From an uncultured Geobacter sp. (GTDB taxonomy: Bacteria > Desulfobacterota > Desulfuromonadia > Geobacterales > Geobacteraceae), in the NCBI GenBank assembly GCA_903915655.1, contig CAIWTU010000011.1, positions 1 to 33,332 on the forward strand: a DNA stretch of 33,332 bases. The letters run 5' to 3'. The translations under genes were made by a program, and so were the position numbers. The notes beneath the pieces are model-generated. The model did no database searches. It worked only from the letters and a program-made list of their open reading frames with translations, and was not told the origin of the DNA. This document shows positions 6,509-15,685 of this stretch, piece after piece. Positions within the stretch are counted from its first letter, which is position 1; each line of letters begins with the position of its first letter.

Positions 6509-6579
6509 ATCGGCATTGCCTCCTGCTCTCTGAACTGATATTATGTGCAAACTATTATTTGACAAGAGGGGAGGGGGAC

Positions 6580-7374
6580 GTGACGGCGAGACTGCTTGAC
6601 ATCCTGGAGAAAAAATTCGGAAGGTATGCCCTGCCAAATCTTACCGTCTACCTGATTGCCGGGCAGACGTTCTTTTACCTCCTCTTCATGACCGGCCGGC
6701 TTGATCCGGCCCGGGTCCGGTTTTCAGCAGAGCTTTTCCTGGGAGGTGACTGGTGGAGGCTTGCAACCTTTCTCTTCAATCCGCCGAATTGCGGACCCCT
6801 CTGCGCCCTCTTCGGATGGTATCTGTTCTACCTTATGGGGTCGGCGCTGGAAGAGTTGTGGGGAATATTCCGGTACAACATGTTCATCCTGGCCGGGTTC
6901 ATCCTGGCCGTTGCAGTTTCATTCCTTATCCCTGCGTATCCGGTCAGCAACCTCTTTATCGGAGGCTCGGTATTTCTCGCGTTTGCCTTTCTTTTTCCCG
7001 ACTATCAACTGCTTTTATTTTTTATTCTGCCGGTCCGCATCAAGTGGCTCGCACTCCTTACCTGGCTCGGCTATGGCTATATGCTCCTCTTCGGCGGGTG
7101 GCCTGAACGCTTGCTGACGCTGGCCTCCATCGGCAATTTCCTCCTTTTCTTTGCACGGGACATTCAGGTAACTATGAAATACGGCAGACGGCAGATTGCC
7201 AGAAAGGGGGCACTCTTTGCCCGGCGCGATCCGGAACCGTTCCATCGCTGCACGGTCTGCGGCATTACCGACAAAACCCACCCGCAGATGGATTTCCGCT
7301 ACTGCACGGAGTGCCGGGGGCAGGGTTGTTACTGCAGCGAACATATTTATAATCATGAGCATCTGAAAGGCTGA
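6580..7374 (+). CDS. Rhomboid-fold membrane protein, probably catalytically inactive, with C-terminal zinc ribbon
   Basis: The start was set at GTG 6580, directly behind GAGGGGAGGGGG; upstream in-frame codons overlap the ABC-F gene and its hairpin. The product has 264 residues with about five to six membrane helices. GWYLFYLMGSALEELWG resembles the rhomboid loop-1/TM2 region (usually YLFGRPLEERWG). The expected catalytic GxSG is GGSV (about residue 127), and the TM6 position that normally carries the catalytic His reads LASIGN (about 180). It looks like a pseudo-rhomboid, comparable to iRhoms. The cytoplasmic tail carries CTVC, CTEC and CYC with nearby His (about 223-260), a likely zinc-binding ribbon. 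Substrate and partner are unknown. Confidence 0.72.
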   Translation: MTARLLDILEKKFGRYALPNLTVYLIAGQTFFYLLFMTGRLDPARVRFSAELFLGGDWWRLATFLFNPPNCGPLCALFGWYLFYLMGSALEELWGIFRYNMFILAGFILAVAVSFLIPAYPVSNLFIGGSVFLAFAFLFPDYQLLLFFILPVRIKWLALLTWLGYGYMLLFGGWPERLLTLASIGNFLLFFARDIQVTMKYGRRQIARKGALFARRDPEPFHRCTVCGITDKTHPQMDFRYCTECRGQGCYCSEHIYNHEHLKG

Positions 7375-7415
7375 TTTCCGGAATAATCGGAAAAGTTTAC
7401 TGACTTACCCGGGAG

Positions 7416-9161
7416 ATGACCATCAGGGAATATTCAAATCTATACGAATATATCAGGAACTGCCGGACGCGGTACTTGCTGGGCTCTCTTTTCCTGCTTG
7501 GCGCCAATGGGTTTGCCCTCCTTATCCCCTGGCTCCTCAAGTTGGCTGTCGAAGGTCTCAAAAATCCCGCTCCGGGCGGGCATGCCCCGGGCTATTATGC
7601 AGCATGGATAATTGTCGCGGCGCTTGCCCACGGTCTGGTCCGCGTCTATTCCCGCACATTCATCCTCCATGCCGGTCGGCGGATAGAATACGAAATCCGG
7701 GAAGACCTACATGCAAAATTGCAGTCCCTTGACCTCCCATATTTTGCAATGGGGCGCACAGGAGACATCCTCTCCCGTTTTTCCAATGATCTGGCCAATG
7801 TGCGCATGCTGCTCGGTTTCGGTTTTCTTAACATAATCAATACGGCAATCATTTACCTTGCAGCCCTTTCCCTTATGGTACGTATCAGCCCCGCCCTGAC
7901 CCTCTACGCTGCTATCCCCTATCCGTTCATGATCCTTCTGGTCAAGAGAGTAAGCCATTCCATCTTCCATAACTCGAAAATGGCACAGGAAGAACTCTCC
8001 CGCCTCTCCAGCCAGGTGGAGGAGAATGTTTCGGCCGCCGTGGTGGTCAAGGCCTACTGCCGGGAGGATGCGCAAACGGAAGCGTTTCGCGGCATCGGTA
8101 CCAGCTATCTCTACTACAGCATGAAAATGGCCAATCTGCGGGGTATCCTGATCCCCTTCATGGCCTTGGTGGGTGGAGTGGGAACCATGATCGTGCTCCT
8201 TGCCGGCGGCTCAAGGGTAATTACGGGCGAACTGACTCTGGGTGATTTTGTAGCTTTCAACGGCTACCTAGTGATGCTCATCTGGCCGACCGTGGTACTG
8301 GGGTGGATACTGAATCTCCTGCAGCGCGGCGCCGCCTCCATGGCGAGGCTTAACGCACTCCTGGATGCCAAAGCGACCGTCAGGGAGCCGTCCGACCCGG
8401 TGAAAATGGAAAAAATCAGCGGCAGAATAGAATTTCGCAACCTCTCCTTCAGCTACAATGGTACTCCCCTGCTCCAGGGAATCGACCTGCAGATAGGTAT
8501 CGGTACGCGGGTTGGAATTGTTGGTCCGGTGGGAAGCGGCAAGACCACTCTGGTTAGGCTCATTGCCCGTCTTTACCCGGTCGGGGATGGAGAGCTCTTT
8601 ATTGACGGGGTAGACATCAACCGGATTTCGTTGCAAAAGTTGAGAGATGCCATAGGGTACGTCCCGCAGGAAAGCTTTCTTTTTTCCCGGACCGTTGCCG
8701 AAAATATTGCTTTTGGCCGGGCCGGCGCGACTTTGCAGGAGATCGAGGGAGCGGCTCGGCTGGCGTGCCTTGACGGTGATGTGGCGGGTTTCCCCAATGG
8801 TTACAAAACCGTTGTCGGGGAGCGCGGGGTCACCCTGTCCGGTGGTCAGAAACAGCGGACTGCCATTGCCAGGGCTCTGATAAAAAATCCTGCGATTCTG
8901 ATACTTGATGACCCGCTTTCCGCAGTGGACGCCGGTACCGAGGAAGCTATCCTGCAGGGATTTTCCAGGTATTACGGCGACCGGACAGTAGTTATAGTCT
9001 CCCATCGTATCTCCGCCCTGCGTGACTGCAACCTGATAGTCGTACTGGACGAGGGTAGAATCAGTGAGCGGGGAACCCATCTGGAGCTACTGGAAATAGG
9101 TGGCCTCTACGCTGCGATGTACCGTGAACAGCAGTTGAGGGAAGAGATAGCGGGGTATTAA
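7416..9161 (+). CDS. ABC exporter half-transporter, subunit 1 (degenerate catalytic site)
   Basis: 581 residues: six-helix transmembrane domain (about 1-310) fused to an ATP-binding domain. Walker A is GPVGSGKTT (about 370), signature LSGGQKQR (about 473), Walker B ILILDDPLSAVD (about 493). The catalytic Glu after Walker B is Asp, the hallmark of the degenerate half in heterodimeric exporters such as TM287/288, BmrCD and LmrCD. It sits in the inner membrane and exports drugs, lipids or peptides; the substrate is not predictable. The partner gene starts 2 bases after its stop. The start codon is poorly supported: GGGAG touches the ATG with no spacer. Confidence 0.92.
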   Translation: MTIREYSNLYEYIRNCRTRYLLGSLFLLGANGFALLIPWLLKLAVEGLKNPAPGGHAPGYYAAWIIVAALAHGLVRVYSRTFILHAGRRIEYEIREDLHAKLQSLDLPYFAMGRTGDILSRFSNDLANVRMLLGFGFLNIINTAIIYLAALSLMVRISPALTLYAAIPYPFMILLVKRVSHSIFHNSKMAQEELSRLSSQVEENVSAAVVVKAYCREDAQTEAFRGIGTSYLYYSMKMANLRGILIPFMALVGGVGTMIVLLAGGSRVITGELTLGDFVAFNGYLVMLIWPTVVLGWILNLLQRGAASMARLNALLDAKATVREPSDPVKMEKISGRIEFRNLSFSYNGTPLLQGIDLQIGIGTRVGIVGPVGSGKTTLVRLIARLYPVGDGELFIDGVDINRISLQKLRDAIGYVPQESFLFSRTVAENIAFGRAGATLQEIEGAARLACLDGDVAGFPNGYKTVVGERGVTLSGGQKQRTAIARALIKNPAILILDDPLSAVDAGTEEAILQGFSRYYGDRTVVIVSHRISALRDCNLIVVLDEGRISERGTHLELLEIGGLYAAMYREQQLREEIAGY

Positions 9162-9163
9162 CA

Positions 9164-10984
9164 ATGACGCATTTTGTCGGTATGCACGAAGATGAAGTTC
9201 TTGGCAAGGCATATGACAATCGCCTCTTGGGGAGGTTTATCGGCTACCTTCGCCCCTACCGGTGGCTGGCTTTCTGGAGCTTGCTGCTGCTGCCGCTCAT
9301 CGCTGCGGCCAGGCTTGCCCAGCCCTATATCCTGAAGGTCGCTATCGATAACCACATTGTTGCCGGTAGGATGGAAGGCCTTCCCCAGCTATCCGGCTAC
9401 TTTTTCTCTCTAATCCTGGCAGAAGCTCTTTTGACCTATCTGGAGATTTACCTTCTGCAGCTGATGGGGCAGAAGGTGATGTTTGACCTCCGGATGGAGC
9501 TTTTTGCACATATACAGAAACTCTCCACCTCGTACCTGGACCGTACCCCGGTCGGCGGACTTGTTACAAGGGTAACAAGTGATGTGGAAGTTCTGGGGGA
9601 AATGTTTGCGGCCGGGATCATTTCCATTGTTGGTGATATCCTGGTGCTGGTCGGAATAGTCTGCGTCATGCTATGGATGAACGTGAAGCTTTCCCTGGTG
9701 ACCTTTGCCGTCCTCCCGGTTCTCGTCTACATCGTTTTCGCCTTTCGCAGCAGGATGCGGAAGGCTTTTCGCGAGGTAAGGGCGCGGCTTTCCACTCTTA
9801 ACTCCTTCCTTGCGGAGAATATCGGCGGAATGGCAATAGTGCAGCTTTTTAACCAGCAGGAAAAAGAGCGGCAGAGATTCAGACAGCTCAACGCCTCCTA
9901 TCGTGACGCCAACCTGCCGGTGATCACCTGGGACGCTTCACTTTTTGCGGTTGTAGAGACGCTCTCATCGGTGGCGATCGGTCTCATCATCTGGTATGGA
10001 GGGGGGGAGATCGTTCGGGGAGCCCTCACCTTTGGTGCCCTGGTCGCCTTTATCCAGTACATAGAAAAATTCTTCTCGCCTATTCGCGACCTCTCCGCCA
10101 AATATTCCATTATGCAGGGCGCCATGGCAGGTCTGGAACGGATATTTCTACTTCTTGATACGGAAAAAAACGAAGATAAAAGAGAGTCTGGGCAAAGCCC
10201 CCTCAATCCCCCTTTTGCAAAGGGGGGTGAGGGTGGATTTAAAGAAAATTTCGCCCCCTTCGAAACCATCGAGTTCAGGGAAGTCTGGTTTGCCTATCAG
10301 AACGACGAATATGTGCTCAAAGGATTCAACCTGATGCTCTGCAGAGGGGAAAAGGTGGCGCTGGTTGGAGAGACGGGAGGGGGCAAGACTACCGTAACAA
10401 GGCTCCTGTCAAGGTTTTATGATGTGCAGCGGGGAAGCATTCTCCTGGATGGCACGGATATCCGGCAGATTCCGTTGCCGTTACTGAGGAGGCGGATCGG
10501 AGTCGTCTTGCAGGAGCCTTTTCTCTTTACTGGAACCATAGAATACAATGTCTGCCTGGGAGATGAGTTTGCCCGCCAAAGGGTTGAGCAGGCAGCAGCC
10601 ATAGTAGGTGCAGATCGTTTCATCAGAAATCAGCGGAACGGTTTTCAGGAAGAGGTGCGGGAGAGAGGGAGTAATTTTTCCGTGGGCGAACGGCAGCTTC
10701 TCTCATTTGCTCGGGCCGTCGCTTTCAATACGGAAATACTGGTACTCGATGAGGCGACCTCCAGCGTCGATACGGCGAGCGAAAGGCTGATCCAGGAAGG
10801 GCTGCGCGGTCTTCTTGCCGGTCGAACCTCGCTTGTGGTTGCGCACCGGCTTTCGACCATTCAGGATGCCGACCGGATAGTGGTGATTCATAGGGGGGAG
10901 AAGTGCGAAGAGGGGAGCCATAGGGAACTGATGGCCAAGGGTGGCTTGTATTACAAGCTGTACCAGTTGCAGTTTAAGGATTGA
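9164..10984 (+). CDS. ABC exporter half-transporter, subunit 2 (catalytic site intact)
   Basis: 606 residues, six-helix transmembrane domain and ATP-binding domain. Walker A is GETGGGKTT (about 400) and Walker B is ILVLDEATSSVD with the catalytic Glu (about 524). The signature is FSVGERQ instead of LSGGQ (about 504). Together with subunit 1 this gives one consensus ATP site (Walker motifs here, signature from subunit 1) and one degenerate site, as expected for a heterodimer. Between the membrane domain and the ATPase domain, about residues 336-365 include SPLNPPFAKGGEGGF, encoded by a palindromic dispersed repeat inserted in frame. The insertion sits at a domain linker, where it should be tolerated. 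Confidence 0.92.
   Translation: MTHFVGMHEDEVLGKAYDNRLLGRFIGYLRPYRWLAFWSLLLLPLIAAARLAQPYILKVAIDNHIVAGRMEGLPQLSGYFFSLILAEALLTYLEIYLLQLMGQKVMFDLRMELFAHIQKLSTSYLDRTPVGGLVTRVTSDVEVLGEMFAAGIISIVGDILVLVGIVCVMLWMNVKLSLVTFAVLPVLVYIVFAFRSRMRKAFREVRARLSTLNSFLAENIGGMAIVQLFNQQEKERQRFRQLNASYRDANLPVITWDASLFAVVETLSSVAIGLIIWYGGGEIVRGALTFGALVAFIQYIEKFFSPIRDLSAKYSIMQGAMAGLERIFLLLDTEKNEDKRESGQSPLNPPFAKGGEGGFKENFAPFETIEFREVWFAYQNDEYVLKGFNLMLCRGEKVALVGETGGGKTTVTRLLSRFYDVQRGSILLDGTDIRQIPLPLLRRRIGVVLQEPFLFTGTIEYNVCLGDEFARQRVEQAAAIVGADRFIRNQRNGFQEEVRERGSNFSVGERQLLSFARAVAFNTEILVLDEATSSVDTASERLIQEGLRGLLAGRTSLVVAHRLSTIQDADRIVVIHRGEKCEEGSHRELMAKGGLYYKLYQLQFKD
10193..10241 (+). repeat. Palindromic dispersed repeat inserted in frame in the ABC gene
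   Basis: CCCCCTTT (10208-10215) and AAAGGGGG (10219-10226) form a hairpin. It is flanked by CCTCAAT on one side and GAGGGTGGATTT on the other. It encodes LNPPFAKGGEGG, a peptide I remember as common where such repeats fall in genes. Related C/G-rich palindromes occur elsewhere in this window. Confidence 0.75.
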
Positions 10985-11013
10985 ATAAAAAATCGTTATA
11001 GAGGTTTGATCAT

Positions 11014-12924
11014 ATGAAACACCTGATACTCGGAACCGCGGGCCATGTTGACCACGGCAAGACTACACTTGTAAAGGCCCTGACAGGGATTGACACCGAC
11101 CGCCTGAAGGAGGAGAAGGAAAGGGGGATAACCATCGAGCTCGGTTTCGCGCACCTGGAACTCCCCGGTGACATCCTCCTCGGCATCGTAGATGTGCCGG
11201 GGCATGAGCGGTTTGTCCGGACCATGGTGGCGGGAGTCGGCGGGATGGACCTGGTGATGCTGGTGATTGCCGCCGACGAGGGGATTATGCCGCAAACCCG
11301 CGAGCATCTTGAAATTTGCCGGCTGCTCGGTGTCAGTAAAGGGTTGGTGGCGCTGACCAAGTGCGATATGGTGGATACGGAATGGCTGGAACTGGTTACG
11401 GAAGAGATCCGGGATTACCTGAGCGGGAGCTTTCTGGAAGGCGCCCCGATAATGCCTGTCTCCGCAAGGAGTTCCACCGGTCTGGAAGATCTGAAGCGCG
11501 GTCTGGCCGGGATTGCCGCCGAAGTGAATGAAAAGTCGATGGATGGTCCATTCAGGCTTCCCGTTGACAGGATCTTCACCGTTACCGGTTTCGGTACGGT
11601 GGTAACCGGCACACTCCTTTCGGGGATAATCAAGACAGGTGATGAGGTGGAGATCCTCCCGTCCGGGCTCACTACCCGGGTGCGTGGCGTGCAGACCCAC
11701 GGCAGAAAGTCCGACACCGGTTCGGCCGGGCAGAGGGTTGCGGTAAACCTCCAGGGGGTTGACCATACCTGGATCCAGCGTGGCAACGTAGTTGTGCCGC
11801 GCGAGGTTTTTCAGACAACCCGCACCGTCGATGCCCGGTTCAACTATCTCCCTTCTGCCCCGCGGGAACTCAAACACCGGGCAATGGTCCATCTTCACTC
11901 GGCGACCTATGAGGTGAGCGCACAGGTTATCCTCCTTGACCGCGATGCTCTGCAACCTGGTGATACCGGATTTGTTCAGCTTCGCCTGAAGAATCCTGTC
12001 CTGCTTTTGCCTGGCGACCTTTTTATCGTCCGTACCCACTCCCCGCAAACTACCGTCGGCGGCGGGGCGGTGCTTGATCCGGCGCCTCCGAGGCGGCGCC
12101 GGCGCTCAGCGGATGCCCTGGCGCTTCTCCATGCGCTCCTGGAAGGAGAGGATGCTGAAAAGATCCGTCTCCTGGCAAGGGAAAGCCTCTTTAGCGGGAT
12201 TACCTTGGCCGAACTCGGCATCCGCAGTGGCCTCCCTGTCAAGCGACTGGAAGTGGCGCTTACCGGCCTCCTGTCGAAAGGACTCCTCGTGCAGATGGTC
12301 AGGGAGCCGCGCATTTTTCTGGGGAAAGAGGCCTCTGACGGTCTAAAAGAAAAACTCTTTCATGAACTGCAGCGATACCTGAAGGAAAACAGCCTGAAAG
12401 AGGGGATCAGCAAGGAAGAGCTGAAATCACGCATCCCTAAAAGGAGTGATCCCAGGTTTTTCGGCCCGCTCCTCTCTGCACTGGAAAAAGAGGGTAAGGC
12501 TCTGACTGACCGGGACCTGGTAAGAGAGATCGGACGGAAGATAACAACGACGGAAAATCAGGCCTGTCTGCAGAAAAAAATTGAAGCAGCCCTTAACAGT
12601 GGTGGATTTACCCCTCCTACGCTGAAGGAGCTTGGGGATTCATTACGTTGTCCGGAAAAGGAAATTCTGGAACATCTCAATCTCCTTGTCCGCGAGGGGA
12701 GGGGAATGAAGATAAAAACCGACATATTTTACGCATCAGAACCGCTGTCTCAGATAAGGGAGAAACTGATAAACTATCTGCGGGAAAAAGGAGAGATTCT
12801 GCCACCCGAATTTCGTGAATTGACCGGGCTTTCCCGGAAATTCCTGATTCCGCTCATGGAGTATTTTGACCAGGAAAAGGTTACCATACGGGTGGGGGAC
12901 AAGAGGATGCTGCGGAAGGGGTAG
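11014..12924 (+). CDS. selB: Selenocysteine-specific elongation factor SelB
   Basis: 636 residues (E. coli SelB has 614). The GTPase motifs are all present: G1 GHVDHGKT (10-17), G2 GITIELG (38-44), G3 DVPGH (60-64), G4 TKCD (115-118). Translation-factor beta-barrel domains follow (about 170-350), then a long C-terminal half of winged helices (about 370-636) that in SelB reads the SECIS hairpin. SelB delivers Sec-tRNA to in-frame UGA codons, so the organism should make selenoproteins. Neither selA, selD nor a Sec-tRNA gene is visible here. GAGGT at 11001-11005 lies 8 bases before ATG 11014. The gene follows the ABC pair by 29 bases and may share their transcript. Confidence 0.96.
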   Translation: MKHLILGTAGHVDHGKTTLVKALTGIDTDRLKEEKERGITIELGFAHLELPGDILLGIVDVPGHERFVRTMVAGVGGMDLVMLVIAADEGIMPQTREHLEICRLLGVSKGLVALTKCDMVDTEWLELVTEEIRDYLSGSFLEGAPIMPVSARSSTGLEDLKRGLAGIAAEVNEKSMDGPFRLPVDRIFTVTGFGTVVTGTLLSGIIKTGDEVEILPSGLTTRVRGVQTHGRKSDTGSAGQRVAVNLQGVDHTWIQRGNVVVPREVFQTTRTVDARFNYLPSAPRELKHRAMVHLHSATYEVSAQVILLDRDALQPGDTGFVQLRLKNPVLLLPGDLFIVRTHSPQTTVGGGAVLDPAPPRRRRRSADALALLHALLEGEDAEKIRLLARESLFSGITLAELGIRSGLPVKRLEVALTGLLSKGLLVQMVREPRIFLGKEASDGLKEKLFHELQRYLKENSLKEGISKEELKSRIPKRSDPRFFGPLLSALEKEGKALTDRDLVREIGRKITTTENQACLQKKIEAALNSGGFTPPTLKELGDSLRCPEKEILEHLNLLVREGRGMKIKTDIFYASEPLSQIREKLINYLREKGEILPPEFRELTGLSRKFLIPLMEYFDQEKVTIRVGDKRMLRKG

Positions 12925-12965
12925 GGGCCGTCCACGAATCAATAACGAGCCGGGTATGCGCCAGG

Positions 12966-13313
12966 CTAAAACCCTCCCTTCTTGAAGGCCGCGAGGTAGT
13001 TTTTCAGAACCCGTTCACCTTTTGCGTCCATCTGCAGAAACTCGACCCCTGAATGGAAATTCTCGAGGGATGGCTCAACATGTATGATGCGCCCCCCTAT
13101 CTCCAGAAGCTCTTCCTCCAGCTCTATCGTTATCATCAGTATCTGGCCTCTCTGCAAAGGGATATGAGTTTCAAAGAGGATACCTTTTTCGCTGATATTT
13201 AAAGTCCGACCCATGCCGCGATCGACCAGCTCACCGTTTTGCCCTGAAACCGAATAGTCGAGCAGGTTCAAGGACTCTGTTCTAAAGGATTTGCGCCGTT
13301 CGCCTCTACTCAT
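12966..13313 (-). CDS. PilZ-domain protein, probable c-di-GMP receptor
   Basis: 115 residues, a single PilZ domain. The N-terminal RRKSFR supplies the RxxxR c-di-GMP motif (RGERRKSFR, about 3-11) and NISEKG (about 41-46) is the (D/N)xSxxG motif. GRIIHVEPSLENFHSGVEFLQM is the usual final strand pair. The protein should bind c-di-GMP and signal through an unseen partner, typically in motility, pili or matrix control. It is convergent with selB and downstream of hemH on the same strand, but more than 300 bases separate it from hemH, so it likely has its own promoter. Its ribosome binding site lies in a dispersed repeat. Confidence 0.9.
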   Translation of the reverse strand: MSRGERRKSFRTESLNLLDYSVSGQNGELVDRGMGRTLNISEKGILFETHIPLQRGQILMITIELEEELLEIGGRIIHVEPSLENFHSGVEFLQMDAKGERVLKNYLAAFKKGGF

Positions 13314-13317
13314 TTTT

Positions 13318-13350
13318 CCTCCCCCACCTTAACCCTCCCGTTGGGGAGGG
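13318..13350. repeat. C/G-rich dispersed repeat providing the pilZ ribosome binding site
   Basis: CCCTCCC (13333-13339) pairs with GGGAGGG (13344-13350). On the minus strand the repeat continues into GGTGGGGGAGG, whose GGGGGAGG (13325-13318) lies 4 bases before ATG 13313 and acts as the Shine-Dalgarno sequence. Confidence 0.65.
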
Positions 13351-13426
13351 GACTTTAATTGACATTTTTGGAGTATTGCAAGAACCTCATGCTTTGCAGT
13401 GAATGATACACGCTAAATCACGTTTG

Positions 13427-13454
13427 TAAAATATTACATCCAGGTAATATTTTA
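13427..13454. promoter_or_regulatory. AT-rich 11-bp inverted repeat, possible operator
   Basis: TAAAATATTAC (13427-13437) pairs perfectly with GTAATATTTTA (13444-13454) across ATCCAG. It lies about 115 bases upstream of the pilZ start and behind hemH. It could be an operator for the pilZ gene. Confidence 0.45.
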
Positions 13455-13617
13455 ATCAACCGATAGCTACCATATGTAGTCTCGAGCGATTTCTCTTTTG
13501 TCATGGCTGAACAAAATGTGAAACACCCTGATTTTTTCAGTTTTACCGTGCGATATTATTTTCGATACCCCAATAAATATCGGAGCAAAAGGGGGGGCGT
13601 ATGGTCTCTCAAGGGAG

Positions 13618-14574
13618 TTATTCCGCCACTTTTTCCCGTACCAGATCTGCGAGAGATTCAATAAAGAGCGGTGAGCAGTTCAGAGCCGGGGCACGATGGA
13701 ACTCACAGATTCCGAGGGAGTGGGCCAGTTCGCGGTAACAGAGATCAATCTCGTAGAGCGTTTCAAGGTGGTCGGAGACAAAAGAGATAGGGACAATCAG
13801 CAGCTCACTGCAACCATTTGCTGCCAGCTCCCTGATCACTTTCTCCGTATCCGGCTCCAGCCACTTAAGCGGACCGGCTCGCGACTGGAATGCCAGGCGA
13901 TGTGTTACTCCGATGAAATGCTCCATGACCAGCCGCACCGTTTCGACTATTTGGGAAAGATATGGATCTCCCGCGTCAATAAATGACTGGGGAAGGGAGT
14001 GGGCGGAAAAAACCACCTGCAGGTCCTTCCTGTCGGGGAACCGGGTAAGGCCTTCCGCGATCCTTTCCGCGAGGGCGCCTATATAGAGGTGGTGGTTGTA
14101 ATATGGTTCGATGCAGGAAAGCTCGAATTTCACCCCGGCCTCACGCAATACCCTCTTAAGCTCGTTGAGGCTTGAACCGGTAGTTGCCCGCGAATAGTGG
14201 GGGTAGAGGGGGAGAGCGACAATCCGGGTTATCTTTTCCCGTTTGATGGCCGCCAGCGCCTCAATGGTTGATGGTCGCCAATAGCGCATCGCCACGAAAC
14301 AACGGAATCCGTCGCCCAGCTTTTCTTCCAGGGCCTGCGCCTGGTTTTCGGTCATTTCCCGGATGGGCGAGCGGCCGCCAATCTTTTCGTACTGCCGTTC
14401 AACCTCCGGCGTCCTTTTGCGGGAGATTCGCCGGGCAAGGAAAGGGTGTAGAAACGCCGGTCCGAGCCGGATGATATCCCGGTCGGAAAAGAGGTTCAAC
14501 AGAAATGGCCCGACTGCATCGAGCGAATCTGGTCCGCCCATCTGGAGTAAAAGAACAGCGGTTTTATCGGACAT
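13618..14574 (-). CDS. hemH: Ferrochelatase (protoporphyrin or coproporphyrin)
   Basis: 318 residues from ATG 14574; a TTG two codons upstream is also in frame. The family signatures are clear: [14 protein letters not shown] at the start, [14 protein letters not shown], the catalytic-His segment [10 protein letters not shown] (about 190) and [13 protein letters not shown] with the second key Glu near the C-terminus. It inserts ferrous iron into a porphyrin at the last or second-last step of heme synthesis. It is the third gene of ahbD-like, hemE, hemH (minus strand), 91 bases after hemE. With an AhbD-like enzyme in the operon the substrate might be coproporphyrin III; sequence reading alone cannot settle that. 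Confidence 0.95.
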   Translation of the reverse strand: MSDKTAVLLLQMGGPDSLDAVGPFLLNLFSDRDIIRLGPAFLHPFLARRISRKRTPEVERQYEKIGGRSPIREMTENQAQALEEKLGDGFRCFVAMRYWRPSTIEALAAIKREKITRIVALPLYPHYSRATTGSSLNELKRVLREAGVKFELSCIEPYYNHHLYIGALAERIAEGLTRFPDRKDLQVVFSAHSLPQSFIDAGDPYLSQIVETVRLVMEHFIGVTHRLAFQSRAGPLKWLEPDTEKVIRELAANGCSELLIVPISFVSDHLETLYEIDLCYRELAHSLGICEFHRAPALNCSPLFIESLADLVREKVAE

Positions 14575-14665
14575 TGGCAACGCTTCTCATCTTAACCTCG
14601 AAAAAGCTGCTTCAGCAGCGCCTGAAGACGCTCCTGAAGAGGGATTGTAACATTATGCAAGAGGC

Positions 14666-15685
14666 TCATTTTTGCGACAGCCGATGAACGCACTCCACCA
14701 TGAATCTGGCATTCTCCGGTGGGGTGGCTGGTAGAATGCCGTGCCCGAGATTGAAGATATGACCAGGCCTGCCGGCGTTTTCTGCGAGAATCCTGGCAAC
14801 CTCCGCCTCGATTGTCGCATGTGGCGCAAATAGTACGGTCGGGTCGAGATTCCCCTGCACGACCGTCTCTTGCAGCGTCTCCCTGGCACTGCCGAGACTC
14901 ACATGCCAGTCAAGCCCCATGACATCAGCCCCCCCCTTTTTTACCGTTTCCAGCATGGTCCCTCCCCCCTTGACGAAATGTATAAGAGGGGTTTTACCGC
15001 GACGCAGACCTTTCATCAGGCGCACAGTGTAGGGGAGAACCGATTTCTCGTAATCGCTGGGGGAGAGAATACCGCCCCACGTGTCGAAGATCTGGATCGC
15101 CTCTGCCCCGGCATCGATCTGGGCGTTCAGGTATTCGATCAGCATGTCAGTAATCTTTTCCATCAGGGCGGAGTAAATTTCAGGTGCGGCATACATCATC
15201 TTCTTGATCTGCGCAAAGTCTTTGGAACCTTTCCCCTCCACCATGTAACAGGCCAGGGTAAAAGGGGCGCCGCCAAAGCCGATGAGAGGGACGCGCCCCG
15301 AAAGTTCCCGGCGCAGGATGGCGATAGTCTCCAGCACGAAAGGGACTGCTTCCTCCATGGGGGGAATATGCAGCTTTTTCACCTCTGCCAAGGAACGGAT
15401 CGGCCGGGCAAAAACCGGTCCGGGGACAAAATCGAGTTCCATCCCCATCTGTTCCACCGGAATGAGGATGTCGGAAAAAAGGATAGCGGCATCTACATCG
15501 AGGATATCGACCGGTTGCAGGGTTACTTCCGCCGCCAGCTCGGGAGTCTTGCAGAGTTCCAGGAAAGTGCGACTGCTCCGGATTTTCATATATTCGGGGA
15601 GATAGCGGCCGGCCTGCCGCATCAGCCAGACCGGGGTTCTATCCACAGGTTTACCCCAACAGGCGTCGAGGAATCTCTTATTCAT
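14666..15685 (-). CDS. hemE: Uroporphyrinogen decarboxylase
   Basis: 339 residues, the normal length. The N-terminal signature [15 protein letters not shown], the catalytic-Asp segment [14 protein letters not shown] and the central [19 protein letters not shown] are intact. It converts uroporphyrinogen III to coproporphyrinogen III in the cytoplasm. The start overlaps the end of the upstream radical-SAM gene by 8 bases, which implies translational coupling. The stop region contains TGCAAGAGGCTC (14657-14668), similar to one end of the composite repeat at 2120-2248, so a repeat relic may form the gene's tail. Confidence 0.97.
   Translation of the reverse strand: MNKRFLDACWGKPVDRTPVWLMRQAGRYLPEYMKIRSSRTFLELCKTPELAAEVTLQPVDILDVDAAILFSDILIPVEQMGMELDFVPGPVFARPIRSLAEVKKLHIPPMEEAVPFVLETIAILRRELSGRVPLIGFGGAPFTLACYMVEGKGSKDFAQIKKMMYAAPEIYSALMEKITDMLIEYLNAQIDAGAEAIQIFDTWGGILSPSDYEKSVLPYTVRLMKGLRRGKTPLIHFVKGGGTMLETVKKGGADVMGLDWHVSLGSARETLQETVVQGNLDPTVLFAPHATIEAEVARILAENAGRPGHIFNLGHGILPATPPENARFMVECVHRLSQK

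Larger units (their letters stand above)
13314..13617. other. Intergenic interval upstream of the pilZ gene
   Basis: 304 bases with a C/G-rich repeat next to the pilZ start (13318-13350), a 28-base AT-rich palindrome (13427-13454) and otherwise AT-rich sequence. A minus-strand frame at 13467-13661 overlaps the hemH 3' end and has no family signal, so it is not called. Confidence 0.6.

Noticed and set aside
13467-13661. 64-residue minus-strand frame
   Set aside because: Overlaps the hemH 3' end in another frame, covers AT-rich intergenic sequence and has no supporting signal.
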